DNA of 64,000 nucleotides from Algoriphagus terrigena DSM 22685 (lineage in GTDB: Bacteria; Bacteroidota; Bacteroidia; Cytophagales; Cyclobacteriaceae), in contig NZ_AUBW01000016.1 of assembly GCF_000429445.1 (NCBI RefSeq), forward strand, positions 62,001 to 126,000, in the 5' to 3' direction. The translations under genes were made by a program, and so were the position numbers. Shown here one piece after another: positions 8,179-16,109 of this stretch. Numbering within the stretch: the stretch's first letter is position 1; each line of letters begins with the position of its first letter. The notes beneath the pieces are model-generated. The model had not been told where the DNA came from. It did not search any database and was given only the letters and a program-made list of their open reading frames with translations.

Positions 8179-10338
8179 TTAGAGGTTGTTTAACATGTTT
8201 GCGTTTTTGTCTTTGGATAGGGTCAGGAAGACTCCGATCACGATAAATCTCGGGGCGGACTGCTTGATGGGCAGCGATGCGTAGCTGCCGGATTCATCGG
8301 GAGCGACCGTGTAGTTGTATCCGAAAATATTTTCGCTGCCCAGCACGTTCGTGACTGCTCCATGGATGATCAGATTTGGTTTTGGCAGATAGCTCCAGCT
8401 TAGACTGAGGTTTTGATAGGATCGTGTCTTGGAGTTCATCTCTCCCGAAAAGTTAGGATCGGTGTAGGTGTAGCCGTCGTTGAAGGAAAAGGACGCTCCA
8501 ATCTGCGACTTCAGAGAAGGGACAAAGTGCTTGATCACGACTGAGAAGTTGTGTTTCGGCGCAAAGTCCGGTTGCACTTGCGTCTCGTATTGGTTGTAGC
8601 TGCGCTTGCTGTCCACAAAGCTGTAGGTGATCCAGTAGTCGGTATTCTTGATGCTTTGCCGATCACGGAAGAACACATCAAAGCCTTTGGCATAGCCCGA
8701 TCCGCCGTTTTTCAAGAGGCTTGGGCTCTGCGGATTTCCTTCTAAAAGTGCCAACTCATCGTAGGATTTGTAGAAAGTTTCCGCGCGGAAAGTTATCCCG
8801 TCTGTTTGCAGGAGATAGTTCAGAATTAGATGATTAGCCTGTGAATTTTGGAGGTTTGGATTTAAAACGCGGAAGTTATCCACAGGCAATTGATGGAATC
8901 GCCCGGCGGCAAGCGACAGCGTTCCATTTTCTGAAACCTGATATGCGAAGGAAGCTCTGGGATCGGCCCAGCTTTGATCTGCCAGCTTGGAATGGCCGGC
9001 TCGGAGACCTCCTCTCAAGACGAGCTTGCGGCTAAGATACCAGTCCCACTCGGTGAAGAGGTAGCCTTCCTGCTCGTCAAAGGATCGGCTGAGAGCTGAT
9101 CTTACCAATTTTTCGGCGTAGGAATGGATAAAGAACTCCACTCCGCTTTTGGCAGAAATACGACCTGAGAAATCTTTGACTGCTGTAAATTTCAAATGTG
9201 TCAGGTCATTGGCCCGGTCGATTTCCATGGAGTCGTAGCTCACCTGATCCCGGTTGTGAGAGTAAGAAGCACCGGCAAATAGCGTCCAGCCGTTTTCATA
9301 GGCCTTTCTCCAGTTGGTCTGAGCATAGGAGTAGTTGTTTTTTAGATTGACGAGCACGCCCTTCCCTGAGATGCCAGGCATCGCTTGCCAGAGTTCCATT
9401 CCTCCGGATTCTGTACGGGCGAGGACTTTCAGTATCCCTCCTTTTTTCAGTTTGGACTGGGCAGCCAATTCCAAATCCCAGCCATGCGGAGCGCGCTCCC
9501 AGTCAAAGTTCTGCTTGACCAGAGCTTGATAGGGAGTCAGATCCAGGATATTTCCGCTGAGCGAAATGCTCCGATTGTCGTTTGCGAGCGTGTGGGAATA
9601 GCCAGCGCCGACGGAAAGAACCGAAAGATCGACCTGGCTACGGACAGCGACATCCTTGGTGTTCATCGCCAAAGCTGAGGAAAGTGCCTGCCCATATTCT
9701 GCAGAATAGCCGCCGGTAGAAAAAAACGTTCCCTTGAAAAGATTTGGGTTGAAACGGTTGCGGGTAGGCACGTTAGCGGCTGTGGTGCCGTAGGAGTTGG
9801 CGACTTTCAGTCCGTCGATATAGATCCCCACTTCACTGGCATCCCCGCCACGAACGAAGAGCCGCCCGTCATTTCCCACTGTGCTCGTGCCGGGCAATGT
9901 CTGGAAAGCGCCAATGATATCGCCGTTGGCAGAGGGAGTGGTCACGATGTCCAAGGGACGGAGAATTACCGACTTCTTTTCATCCGAAGCTTCCATAGAT
10001 CCGGCGGAAATAGTCACTGTGTTTAGCTCGTTGAATTCTTCTCGAAGGGAAACGGCAGGAAGATTTATCGTGCGGCCAACGAGTTCGATCTTCAATTCCT
10101 GAGACTCAAAACCGAGCATGCTGAATACGAGGATTTGTAAGCCGGACTCGGTTGTTTCAAATTGAAATGCTCCGGCAACGTCGGTACTGCTACCATCAAA
10201 ACTTCCCTTGACAAAGACATTCACTCCGGGAAGCGGGTGATTCTTTTCGTCAAGGACTCTGCCGCTTAAGGTGGTCTGGGCAAAAGCTTGGGTTTGGCTG
10301 AGGAAAAAGTAGCTTAAAAGTATCAGTCGGATATTCAT
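8179..10338 (-). CDS. TonB-dependent receptor with carboxypeptidase-regulatory-like domain
   Basis: A 719-aa outer-membrane active transporter. In order: a signal peptide (about 1-20, ending AFAQ), a CarboxypepD_reg-like beta-sandwich (about 22-105, TLSGRVLDEKNHPLPGVNVFVKGS), a plug domain (about 105-230, with LPGTSTVGNDGRLFVRGGD and YIDGLKVANS), and a 22-strand-type barrel ending APRFIVIGVFLTLSK plus a short tail. There is no SusD partner nearby, so this is not a classical Sus pair. It heads a unit with a TPR protein and a LytS/LytTR system, suggesting that the sensor controls uptake through this receptor. The ligand cannot be inferred. A 10-bp inverted repeat touches the start codon. Confidence 0.93.
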   Translation of the reverse strand: MNIRLILLSYFFLSQTQAFAQTTLSGRVLDEKNHPLPGVNVFVKGSFDGSSTDVAGAFQFETTESGLQILVFSMLGFESQELKIELVGRTINLPAVSLREEFNELNTVTISAGSMEASDEKKSVILRPLDIVTTPSANGDIIGAFQTLPGTSTVGNDGRLFVRGGDASEVGIYIDGLKVANSYGTTAANVPTRNRFNPNLFKGTFFSTGGYSAEYGQALSSALAMNTKDVAVRSQVDLSVLSVGAGYSHTLANDNRSISLSGNILDLTPYQALVKQNFDWERAPHGWDLELAAQSKLKKGGILKVLARTESGGMELWQAMPGISGKGVLVNLKNNYSYAQTNWRKAYENGWTLFAGASYSHNRDQVSYDSMEIDRANDLTHLKFTAVKDFSGRISAKSGVEFFIHSYAEKLVRSALSRSFDEQEGYLFTEWDWYLSRKLVLRGGLRAGHSKLADQSWADPRASFAYQVSENGTLSLAAGRFHQLPVDNFRVLNPNLQNSQANHLILNYLLQTDGITFRAETFYKSYDELALLEGNPQSPSLLKNGGSGYAKGFDVFFRDRQSIKNTDYWITYSFVDSKRSYNQYETQVQPDFAPKHNFSVVIKHFVPSLKSQIGASFSFNDGYTYTDPNFSGEMNSKTRSYQNLSLSWSYLPKPNLIIHGAVTNVLGSENIFGYNYTVAPDESGSYASLPIKQSAPRFIVIGVFLTLSKDKNANMLNNL

Positions 10339-10361
10339 TTTGATTCAGATTTGAATCAAAA
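10338..10361. promoter_or_regulatory. Perfect 10-bp inverted repeat at the TonB-receptor start codon
   Basis: TTTTGATTCA (10338-10347) and TGAATCAAAA (10352-10361) are exact reverse complements with a 4-nt spacer GATT. The structure begins at the first base of the receptor ATG, where a repressor could block transcription or an mRNA hairpin could hide the start. Confidence 0.6.
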
Positions 10362-10397
10362 GTGCAGCGGCAACTTCAGTCCGAAAATTGAAGCTGA

Positions 10398-10447
10398 CTG
10401 AAGTGTCGAAAAGTGGGACTGAAATGCGGGGAATTTCAGCTGAAGTG
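10398..10447. promoter_or_regulatory. Three direct repeats CTGAARTG with exact 21-bp period
   Basis: CTGAAGTG at 10398-10405, CTGAAATG at 10419-10426 and CTGAAGTG at 10440-10447 start exactly 21 bp apart, two helical turns. Facing copies also occur (ACTTCAGTC at 10373-10381 and ATTTCAG at 10433-10439). The array lies in the 172-bp gap between the TonB-receptor unit and the divergent GH43 gene. The receptor unit encodes a LytTR regulator, a class known to bind tandem direct repeats with this spacing, so it is a good candidate ligand. Confidence 0.6.
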
Positions 10448-10465
10448 GGAGAAGTGTTAGGCTTA

Positions 10466-10497
10466 TTGGGGTAAAAATTGTCATTTTTATCCCCCAA
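10466..10497. promoter_or_regulatory. Inverted repeat just upstream of the GH43 start
   Basis: TTGGGG-TAAAAAT (10466-10478) mirrors ATTTTTAT-CCCCCAA (10483-10497) with a two-base bulge and loop TGTC, ending 13 bp before the GH43 ATG. It could be an operator or an mRNA hairpin in the GH43 leader. Confidence 0.5.
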
Positions 10498-10510
10498 AGA
10501 ATATTTCCAC

Positions 10511-11545
10511 ATGAAGATCCACCAACTTTTACTTGCCGCCGCATGTGTCGGCTTTGCTTGCTCCTCTCCTCAAAAGGAAGAAACTACTGAAATCGTCGAA
10601 ACCAAGCTTTCCGGCAATCCGATTTTTGAAGGTTGGTATGCGGATCCCGAAGGGATTGTCTTCGGGGATGAATATTGGATCTATCCGACTTTTTCGGCAG
10701 GCTATACCGACCAACTTCACTTTGATGCATTCTCATCCAAAGATCTCGTGACTTGGGAAAAGCACGAACGTATCCTTGACACGGCGTCGGTCAAATGGGC
10801 AAGACAGGCGATGTGGGCTCCCGCCGCCATCGAAAAAGACGGGAAATATTATCTTTTTTTCTCCGCCAATGATATCCAGCGACCAAGCCGTGAAGGCTAC
10901 GATCCCAATAACGATATCAACCATTTTGGTGGAATCGGCGTGGCTGTATCCGATAATCCAGGAGGTCCTTTCAAAGATTTGTTGGGAAAACCGCTGCTGT
11001 CCGAGTTTCACAACGATGCCCAGCCGATTGATCAATTTGTCTTCAAAGACACCGACGGCACCTATTACATGCTCTATGGGGGTTGGAGCCACTGCAACAT
11101 TGGTAAGCTAAACGCAGATTTTACAGGATTTGAGCCTTGGGAAGACGGACAGCTTTTCCATGAAATCACGCCGGAAGGCTACGTCGAAGGACCCTTTGTA
11201 TTTATCAGAGACGGCAAGTATTACTTCATGTGGTCCGAGGGCGGCTGGACAAACAGCAGCTACAAAGTAGCCTACGCCATTTCGGACAAGATCACCGGCC
11301 CATGGGAGCGAATCGGAACCATCTTGGAAAACGATACTACTGTAGCAACTGGTGCTGGCCATAACTCGGTCATCCGAAAGCCCGACAGCGACGATTGGTA
11401 CATGGTCTATCACCGCAGGCCCATTCCGAATGAAGGAAGAGATCATCGTGTGACAAGCATTGATATTCTGGAGTTCAATGAAGACGGTACAATCAAGCCG
11501 GTCAAGATGACCTTTGAGGGAGTCGCTGCTAATCCGATTCGCTAG
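10511..11545 (+). CDS. Glycoside hydrolase family 43 lipoprotein
   Basis: A 344-aa five-bladed beta-propeller glycosidase; family members cleave arabinose- or xylose-containing glycans. I chose the ATG at 10511 because it gives a clean lipoprotein signal (MKIHQLLLAAACVGFAC, Cys17); an upstream in-frame start at 10478 falls inside an inverted repeat. The three GH43 acids are visible: the general base Asp in GWYADPEG, the pKa-modulating Asp in IDQFVF, and the general acid Glu in YVEGPFVF. MWAPAAIEKDGKYYLFF and GAGHNSV are also typical. It is divergent from the TonB receptor and shares its regulatory region. Its substrate and surface location are inferred. Confidence 0.93.
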   Translation: MKIHQLLLAAACVGFACSSPQKEETTEIVETKLSGNPIFEGWYADPEGIVFGDEYWIYPTFSAGYTDQLHFDAFSSKDLVTWEKHERILDTASVKWARQAMWAPAAIEKDGKYYLFFSANDIQRPSREGYDPNNDINHFGGIGVAVSDNPGGPFKDLLGKPLLSEFHNDAQPIDQFVFKDTDGTYYMLYGGWSHCNIGKLNADFTGFEPWEDGQLFHEITPEGYVEGPFVFIRDGKYYFMWSEGGWTNSSYKVAYAISDKITGPWERIGTILENDTTVATGAGHNSVIRKPDSDDWYMVYHRRPIPNEGRDHRVTSIDILEFNEDGTIKPVKMTFEGVAANPIR

Positions 11546-11595
11546 TCCCCCTATCGAAAAAATCCCCTTCTGATCAAGCTCTTTCTTGGATTTGG

Positions 11596-11631
11596 CCCCG
11601 CAAGTCTCTCCGAATCTTTGGAAAGACGGGG
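11596..11631. other. Imperfect hairpin between the GH43 and nuclease genes
   Basis: CCCCG (11596-11600) pairs with CGGGG (11627-11631), and the interior GTCTcTCC/GGAaAGAC extends the stem. No T-run follows. It could end the GH43 message or shape the nuclease leader. Confidence 0.35.
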
Positions 11632-11655
11632 ATTGCCTGTCCTAAAAAACCAATT

Positions 11656-12138
11656 ATGAACCTCAAAAAGGCCTTCCCGCTTCTAGTTCTTTCCTTTTTT
11701 CTCATCCTCTCCTCGTCGTTCCAGAAGCAAAAGGAGTTTTTGGAGATCTCCAAGTTTGTGGATGGGGACACTTTTTGGGTAAAGTATGCCAACGGCTCTG
11801 AGGAAAAAATCCGTCTGATCGGAGTGAATACACCGGAGGCTAGAAAAACAGGCAGGACGCAGGTCGAGTATTTTGGAAAAGAAGCATCCGCGTATGTGAA
11901 GAATTTCTTAACGGGCAAGAAAGTTAGGCTGGAGTATGATGTGCAGCGCCTGGATCGGTACAAGCGAACGTTAGCATACATCTATCTCGAGGATGGGACA
12001 TTTTTGAACGCGCATCTGGTGGAAAAAGGCTATGCCACCGTGGCGACTTATCCACCGAATGTCAAGTATGCGTCAAAGTTTCAGGAACTGGAAAGAAAAG
12101 CCAGATCCGGGCAAAAAGGGCTCTGGGCAGCGCAGTAG
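11656..12138 (+). CDS. Thermonuclease (staphylococcal nuclease-like), exported
   Basis: A 160-aa Ca2+-dependent nuclease of the SNase family that cuts DNA and RNA, probably in the periplasm or outside the cell. A hydrophobic N-terminus (about 5-20) acts as signal or anchor. Catalytic landmarks are VDGDTFWV (Ca2+-binding Asp), KIRLIGVNTPEAR (catalytic Arg plus acidic residue), and YDVQRLDRYKRTLAYIYLEDGTFLN with the second active-site Arg, followed by the helical LVEKGYA and the C-terminal FQELERKARSGQKGLW typical of the family. The length is normal and the domain is complete. Confidence 0.93.
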   Translation: MNLKKAFPLLVLSFFLILSSSFQKQKEFLEISKFVDGDTFWVKYANGSEEKIRLIGVNTPEARKTGRTQVEYFGKEASAYVKNFLTGKKVRLEYDVQRLDRYKRTLAYIYLEDGTFLNAHLVEKGYATVATYPPNVKYASKFQELERKARSGQKGLWAAQ

Positions 12139-12253
12139 GTGATTTATCGTGCTTTTAAAAACTTGGACTTGGTAGCTTCTCAACTCAGGCCAAGCTCGGA
12201 ATCGACTTTTCGTTTTCAAAGATTACCTGAAAGCCTTCGAGCATTGAGCCAAA

Positions 12254-12285
12254 AAAGTAAAATAAGATTTTCTTTATTTTACTTT
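12254..12285. repeat. AT-rich perfect 12-bp inverted repeat
   Basis: AAAGTAAAATAA (12254-12265) and TTATTTTACTTT (12274-12285) are exact reverse complements around an 8-nt loop. It lies in the gap after the nuclease gene, upstream of the stronger terminator, and has no GC core. Function unclear. Confidence 0.45.
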
Positions 12286-12327
12286 GAATGCATAGGATAA
12301 AATAAGTGAATTTTCACCTCGAGCTAA

Positions 12328-12369
12328 TTTGAAAAATGCCTCTGGAGTCTTCCGGAGGCATTTTTCAAA
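12328..12369. terminator. Bidirectional terminator between convergent genes
   Basis: TTTGAAAAATGCCTC (12328-12342) pairs perfectly with GAGGCATTTTTCAAA (12355-12369). The interior TGGA/TCCG extends the stem to a tetraloop. A/T runs on both sides let it serve the nuclease gene on the plus strand and the lipoprotein gene on the minus strand. Confidence 0.85.
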
Positions 12370-12385
12370 GTAAATCGAGTACAAA

Positions 12386-12895
12386 TCAATCCACTCGATC
12401 ATACACTAACTCTCCGATACACATGGACATCATTCCAGTAAGCATATCGTTGCATTCAAAGACGAGAGAAATTTTATCGCCATCATCCATTCTTTTGAGC
12501 ACGCCTTTGGACTCGCTGAACTCCGCTGACAATTCCTGCGCTTCAAGATCCTCCAGACTTTCGGCGTAGCCGTCTGGATATTCCTCATAATCCAACTGGT
12601 AGGTTTCGGTCACTTTCGCAACAAAATCCTCTCCCCTCAAGATATAGGTACCTTTCGCGTAGTATGTGTATCCCAGGTCACTTCCGTTTTGACTCTCTCT
12701 CAAAAGGATAACAAATTCATAAGTGCCGTCTGCTTTAAAAGTGTACTGCTGGACATACCAAATGCCCGTATCGGTGTTTTCACCGGCAACCTCATAGGTT
12801 CCATCCAGAAAGCTTTGCGGAACGGCATCGTCCCCGTCTTTACATGAAGCGAATAAAATGAATGCGAAAAGCAGGAAATACAAAGAGTTTTTCAT
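12386..12895 (-). CDS. Small lipoprotein of unknown function
   Basis: A 169-aa protein. The start at 12895 gives a lipoprotein signal (MKNSLYFLLFAFILFASC, Cys18); an in-frame extension further upstream lacks any such logic. The mature part begins with a GTYEVAGENTD strand and reads as a compact beta-rich, lipocalin-like barrel (YTFKADGTYEFVILL, YTYYAKGTYIL) followed by an acidic region. Three late Cys (FECNDM, SMCIGE and the lipid Cys) are seen. I do not recognise a named family. It lies between two strong terminators, so it is monocistronic. Confidence 0.65.
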   Translation of the reverse strand: MKNSLYFLLFAFILFASCKDGDDAVPQSFLDGTYEVAGENTDTGIWYVQQYTFKADGTYEFVILLRESQNGSDLGYTYYAKGTYILRGEDFVAKVTETYQLDYEEYPDGYAESLEDLEAQELSAEFSESKGVLKRMDDGDKISLVFECNDMLTGMMSMCIGELVYDRVD

Positions 12896-12959
12896 GGGAA
12901 GAGGGTTTTGGCAAACAATTATTTCTAGGACGTACACAACGGATAATTCGTTACAAAGC

Positions 12960-12989
12960 AAAATGCCCCGGAGATTCCCGAGGCATTTT
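12960..12989. terminator. Terminator after the M28 peptidase gene
   Basis: AAAATGCC (12960-12967) pairs with GGCATTTT (12982-12989), with further C-G pairs inside. It lies 24 bp past the peptidase stop codon on the minus strand. Its arms resemble the neighbouring terminator at 12328-12369 (AAAATGCC core in both). Confidence 0.75.
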
Positions 12990-13013
12990 CACCTGATTCT
13001 TTTTCTTCGAAAG

Positions 13014-14255
13014 TTAGAATTTCACTTGCGCTTCCACTTTTTGGCCTTCGCGTTCGATCACTACTTGGGCAGAATCTCCTTTTTGGAAAGCACTCAAAGC
13101 GCGCATGTAGCTCATCATGTCATAGACGGTGGAGTCTCCTAGTTGGACCACCACGTCACCCTTGAGCAGGCCGGCGGCTTTGGCGGGCTTGTCTTCAGAC
13201 ACACCATCGATCCGCATCCCTTTGCCATCAAACATGTAGTCCGGCACTACACCCAGCGAAACGGTAAATCTTGGATTGTCACTCGAGTCTTTTGTCTTCG
13301 TGAAAGCCAATTTCTCCTCGGCATTCAGCGCCAAAACCACCCGGGAAATGTATCGCACGACTTTCACCAATCCTTCATAGTTGATCAGCTCGGAGTCATC
13401 GCTCGGCTTGTGGTAATCTTCATGCTGTCCTGTGAAAAAGTGTAGAACCGGCAGGTCCTGAAGGTAAAAAGAAGTATGATCCGACGGTCCGGTGCCCGAC
13501 TCGGAAGTCACAAGCTTCAGACTATCTGTATTGATCGAATCAAAAACCGGAGGAAAACTCGGGCTGGTGCCCACACCGTTGATCGCCAATGAATTGTCCT
13601 CTTTCAGTCGGCCGACCATGTCCATGTTGATCATGTAATTGACCGTTTTCAGGTCTATCGTAGGATTTTTCACATAGTAGTTAGATCCCCAAAGGCCGTT
13701 TTCCTCACCCGAGAAAGCTATAAAGAGAACGTTGCTTTTCAATTCGTCATGTTTGAGGATTTTAGCCAAAGCCAAAAGCGCAGCGGTGCCCGAGGCGTTG
13801 TCGTCGGCACCGTTGTGGACGGCCGAGTCACCCCGGTGAAGCGAACCCTGTCCGCCCATTCCCAGATGGTCAAAGTGCGCTCCGATCACGATGGTTTTGT
13901 CGGATTTTTTATCTAAGAAGGCAACCACATTTCGGCCGGTAACGCCCTCGCCGTCTGTGCCGATTACCGCTTCTTCGTGCGGATTGGTCGGTTTGGAGAC
14001 CGTGAATGGCTGGAAAAAGCCTTCGGTTCCTTTTGGCTCCAGTCCGATTTTCTCGAATTCGCTGGCAAGATATTCTGATGCTTTTTGCTCGCCTTCGGTT
14101 CCGATGGCCCGTCCACCCAAGTCATTGGCAGCAAGGAAAGTTACGTCGGTTTTCAGGTCTGCCAGCAAAGACTCATCCGTCGGCGCCGTGTCACAGCTGA
14201 AAGAAAGCGCCCCGAAAACGACCAGAGCGGCGTAATATTTTAAGTTGTTTTGCAT
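13014..14255 (-). CDS. M28 family metallopeptidase with C-terminal PDZ domain, lipoprotein
   Basis: A 413-aa exported aminopeptidase-type zinc enzyme. Signal with lipobox (LSFSC, Cys21). The peptidase core (about 105-320) has the full two-zinc ligand set: H127 in IGAHFDHLG, the bridging Asp in NGADDNASG (about 150-156), the catalytic Glu pair in FSGEENGLWGS (184-185), the Asp in NMDMVGR (212) and the late His in DYHKPSDD. A PDZ domain follows from about 330 (SLGVVPDYMF, GVSEDKPAKAAGLLKGDVVVQLGDSTV) that likely presents substrates or partners. It is divergent from the PD40 lipoprotein. Confidence 0.94.
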   Translation of the reverse strand: MQNNLKYYAALVVFGALSFSCDTAPTDESLLADLKTDVTFLAANDLGGRAIGTEGEQKASEYLASEFEKIGLEPKGTEGFFQPFTVSKPTNPHEEAVIGTDGEGVTGRNVVAFLDKKSDKTIVIGAHFDHLGMGGQGSLHRGDSAVHNGADDNASGTAALLALAKILKHDELKSNVLFIAFSGEENGLWGSNYYVKNPTIDLKTVNYMINMDMVGRLKEDNSLAINGVGTSPSFPPVFDSINTDSLKLVTSESGTGPSDHTSFYLQDLPVLHFFTGQHEDYHKPSDDSELINYEGLVKVVRYISRVVLALNAEEKLAFTKTKDSSDNPRFTVSLGVVPDYMFDGKGMRIDGVSEDKPAKAAGLLKGDVVVQLGDSTVYDMMSYMRALSAFQKGDSAQVVIEREGQKVEAQVKF

Positions 14256-14274
14256 GACTTAGTTAAATTCGGCT

Positions 14275-14306
14275 CAAAGATAAGAATTGGTATCTTCGTG
14301 CTGCAA
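14275..14306 (-). promoter_or_regulatory. Promoter of the M28 peptidase gene
   Basis: On the minus strand, TTG (14304-14306) and TATCTTTG (14275-14282) are 21 bp apart, matching the Bacteroidota TTG-N17-23-TAnnTTTG promoter. The start codon at 14255 would lie about 15 nt after initiation. Confidence 0.6.
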
Positions 14307-14330
14307 TTTATAACCAATCTAATTAGACAA

Positions 14331-15440
14331 ATGAGATCATTGCTTGTGGTGGCTCTATTCGCGGCTTTTGCCTGCAGTTCCAAGGCCGAGAAATCCGAAG
14401 TTTCCACTCCTGAGGCACATTCTGCTTCCGATTCGCTGCTTCTCCATCCCGAGGAGATGAGGTACCTCAAAAACATCAAGCAGATTACCTTTGGCGGAAA
14501 CAACGCCGAGGCTTATTGGTCTTTTGACGATTCCATGCTGGTATTTCAGTCGGATTATGCCGGCTGGGACAATGAATGCGATCAGGTGTTTTTTGTCAAC
14601 TGGCAAACCGACAATCTGAAAACTAATGCGCCTAAAAAAATCAGCACCGGCTTGGGTCGCACGACTTGCTCGTATTTCCTTCCAGAAGACAAAACCTTTG
14701 TCTATGCTTCCACCCATCTGGCTGGAGATGCTTGTCCTCCCGTGCCGGAAAGAAGAGACGATGGCAAGTACGTATGGCCGATCTACGATTCTTTCGATAT
14801 TTTCACAGCGGATTTGAACGGAACGATTCTCTCCCAATTGACCAACGAACCTGGCTATGATGCTGAGGCGACGGTCTCACCAAAAGGCGACAAGATCGTC
14901 TTCACCTCCATGCGCACCGGAGACTTGGAGCTTTACACCATGAATATCGACGGGTCGGATGTGAAGCAAATCACCACCGAACTGGGCTACGACGGCGGAG
15001 CTTTTTTCTCCCCGGATGGCAGCAAACTTGTCTGGAGAGCTTCCCGACCACAGTCCGAAGAACAAATCGCCGAATACAAAGACTTGCTAAAAGAAGGCCT
15101 GGTCAAGCCAACCGAAATGGAGCTATACGTAGCCAATGCGGATGGAACCGATGTGAAAAAGATCACCAGCCTGGGCAAAGCCAACTGGGCACCGTTTTTT
15201 CACCCTTCTGGCGAAAAGTTGATCTTCGCCTCCAATTACCAGACCGAGCGCGGCTATCCCTTCAATCTTTTCATGATCAATCTCGACGGGACCGGCCTCA
15301 CCCGAATCACCCATGACGGGACGTTTGACGCCTTTCCGGTCTTCTCCAACGATGGGAAATATCTGGTCTTTTCCTCCAACAGAAACAACGGCGGCACACG
15401 GGATACCAACCTTTTTGTAGCTGAGTGGATCGGAGATTAA
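14331..15440 (+). CDS. PD40/TolB-like beta-propeller lipoprotein
   Basis: A 369-aa protein. I chose the ATG at 14331, which starts a lipoprotein signal (MRSLLVVALFAAFAC, Cys15); an upstream in-frame start adds 27 residues without a signal. It carries WD40-like PD40 repeats, each with a pattern such as AEATVSPKGDKIVFTSMRTGDLELYTM, GGAFFSPDGSKLVWRASRP, FFHPSGEKLIFASN and FPVFSNDGKYLVFSSNR, giving five or six blades. Such propellers bind proteins or glycans in the periplasm; here no catalytic domain is attached. It is followed by its own terminator. Exact role unknown. Confidence 0.85.
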   Translation: MRSLLVVALFAAFACSSKAEKSEVSTPEAHSASDSLLLHPEEMRYLKNIKQITFGGNNAEAYWSFDDSMLVFQSDYAGWDNECDQVFFVNWQTDNLKTNAPKKISTGLGRTTCSYFLPEDKTFVYASTHLAGDACPPVPERRDDGKYVWPIYDSFDIFTADLNGTILSQLTNEPGYDAEATVSPKGDKIVFTSMRTGDLELYTMNIDGSDVKQITTELGYDGGAFFSPDGSKLVWRASRPQSEEQIAEYKDLLKEGLVKPTEMELYVANADGTDVKKITSLGKANWAPFFHPSGEKLIFASNYQTERGYPFNLFMINLDGTGLTRITHDGTFDAFPVFSNDGKYLVFSSNRNNGGTRDTNLFVAEWIGD

Positions 15441-15470
15441 ACGGATGTAATTGCAGACGAACTAATAAGG

Positions 15471-15493
15471 ACCGCCACTTTGGCGGTTTTTTT
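15471..15493 (+). terminator. Terminator after the PD40 lipoprotein gene
   Basis: ACCGCCA (15471-15477) pairs with TGGCGGT (15481-15487) over a CTT loop and is followed by a T7 run. Confidence 0.88.
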
Positions 15494-15528
15494 GTGCCCT
15501 TATCGGGACAACCAACCGATAAAAGTTT

Positions 15529-16014
15529 ATGAAAGCGCTTAATCTACTCGTAGTAGCGGCTTTTGCCACTATCGCCTGCAAGGGTCCAAAGGAAGATTCC
15601 CCAGTTGATGCCCATTTTTCCCCAGACAGTGTAGCGACCGCTGAGATTATGGAGGACTGTTTTCAATTCGTGAAGGGAAATGATACCATCCGTCTGAGGA
15701 TCCAGCCAGAAGAGGTCAATGTGACGGGAGAACTTGCCTATCTGTTTTATGAAAAAGACAAAAGTTGGGGCACGATCGAGGGGACGCTGCAAGACTCGCT
15801 GTTGAATGCAGAATATACCTTTCTCTCCGAAGGGGACACCTCCACCAGACAGGTGGTTTTCAAGCGGTTTCGGGAAGGATGGAAAGAGGGCTATGGCGAA
15901 ATCAACGAAGTCGACGGAGTCGTGGTCTATAAAAACATTGACTCTCTGGACTACAGCCACGACGTCAATCTGGTGCCGATCCCCTGCGATCAATTCTACT
16001 CCAAGCTTGACTAG
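15529..16014 (+). CDS. Small lipoprotein of unknown function
   Basis: A 161-aa protein with a lipoprotein signal (MKALNLLVVAAFATIAC, Cys17). The mature part starts with an acidic linker, then GNDTIRLRIQPEEVNVTGELAYLFYEKDKSWGTIEGTLQDSLLNAEYTFLSEGDTS, i.e. alternating strands like a small beta-barrel that many Bacteroidota lipoproteins share, and ends with a CDQFYSKLD motif near the C-terminus. No named family recognised. It lies 35 bp past a terminator, so it has its own promoter, and precedes the MscS gene by 95 bp. Confidence 0.65.
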   Translation: MKALNLLVVAAFATIACKGPKEDSPVDAHFSPDSVATAEIMEDCFQFVKGNDTIRLRIQPEEVNVTGELAYLFYEKDKSWGTIEGTLQDSLLNAEYTFLSEGDTSTRQVVFKRFREGWKEGYGEINEVDGVVVYKNIDSLDYSHDVNLVPIPCDQFYSKLD

Positions 16015-16109
16015 GTGGACCTAATTGCCTACTTTCTTATTCCGATTATTCCGACGCCCAAAATCGACTGATTTGCAGTCTTCCTGCTTTTTTAAACCTG
16101 TCAAATCCG

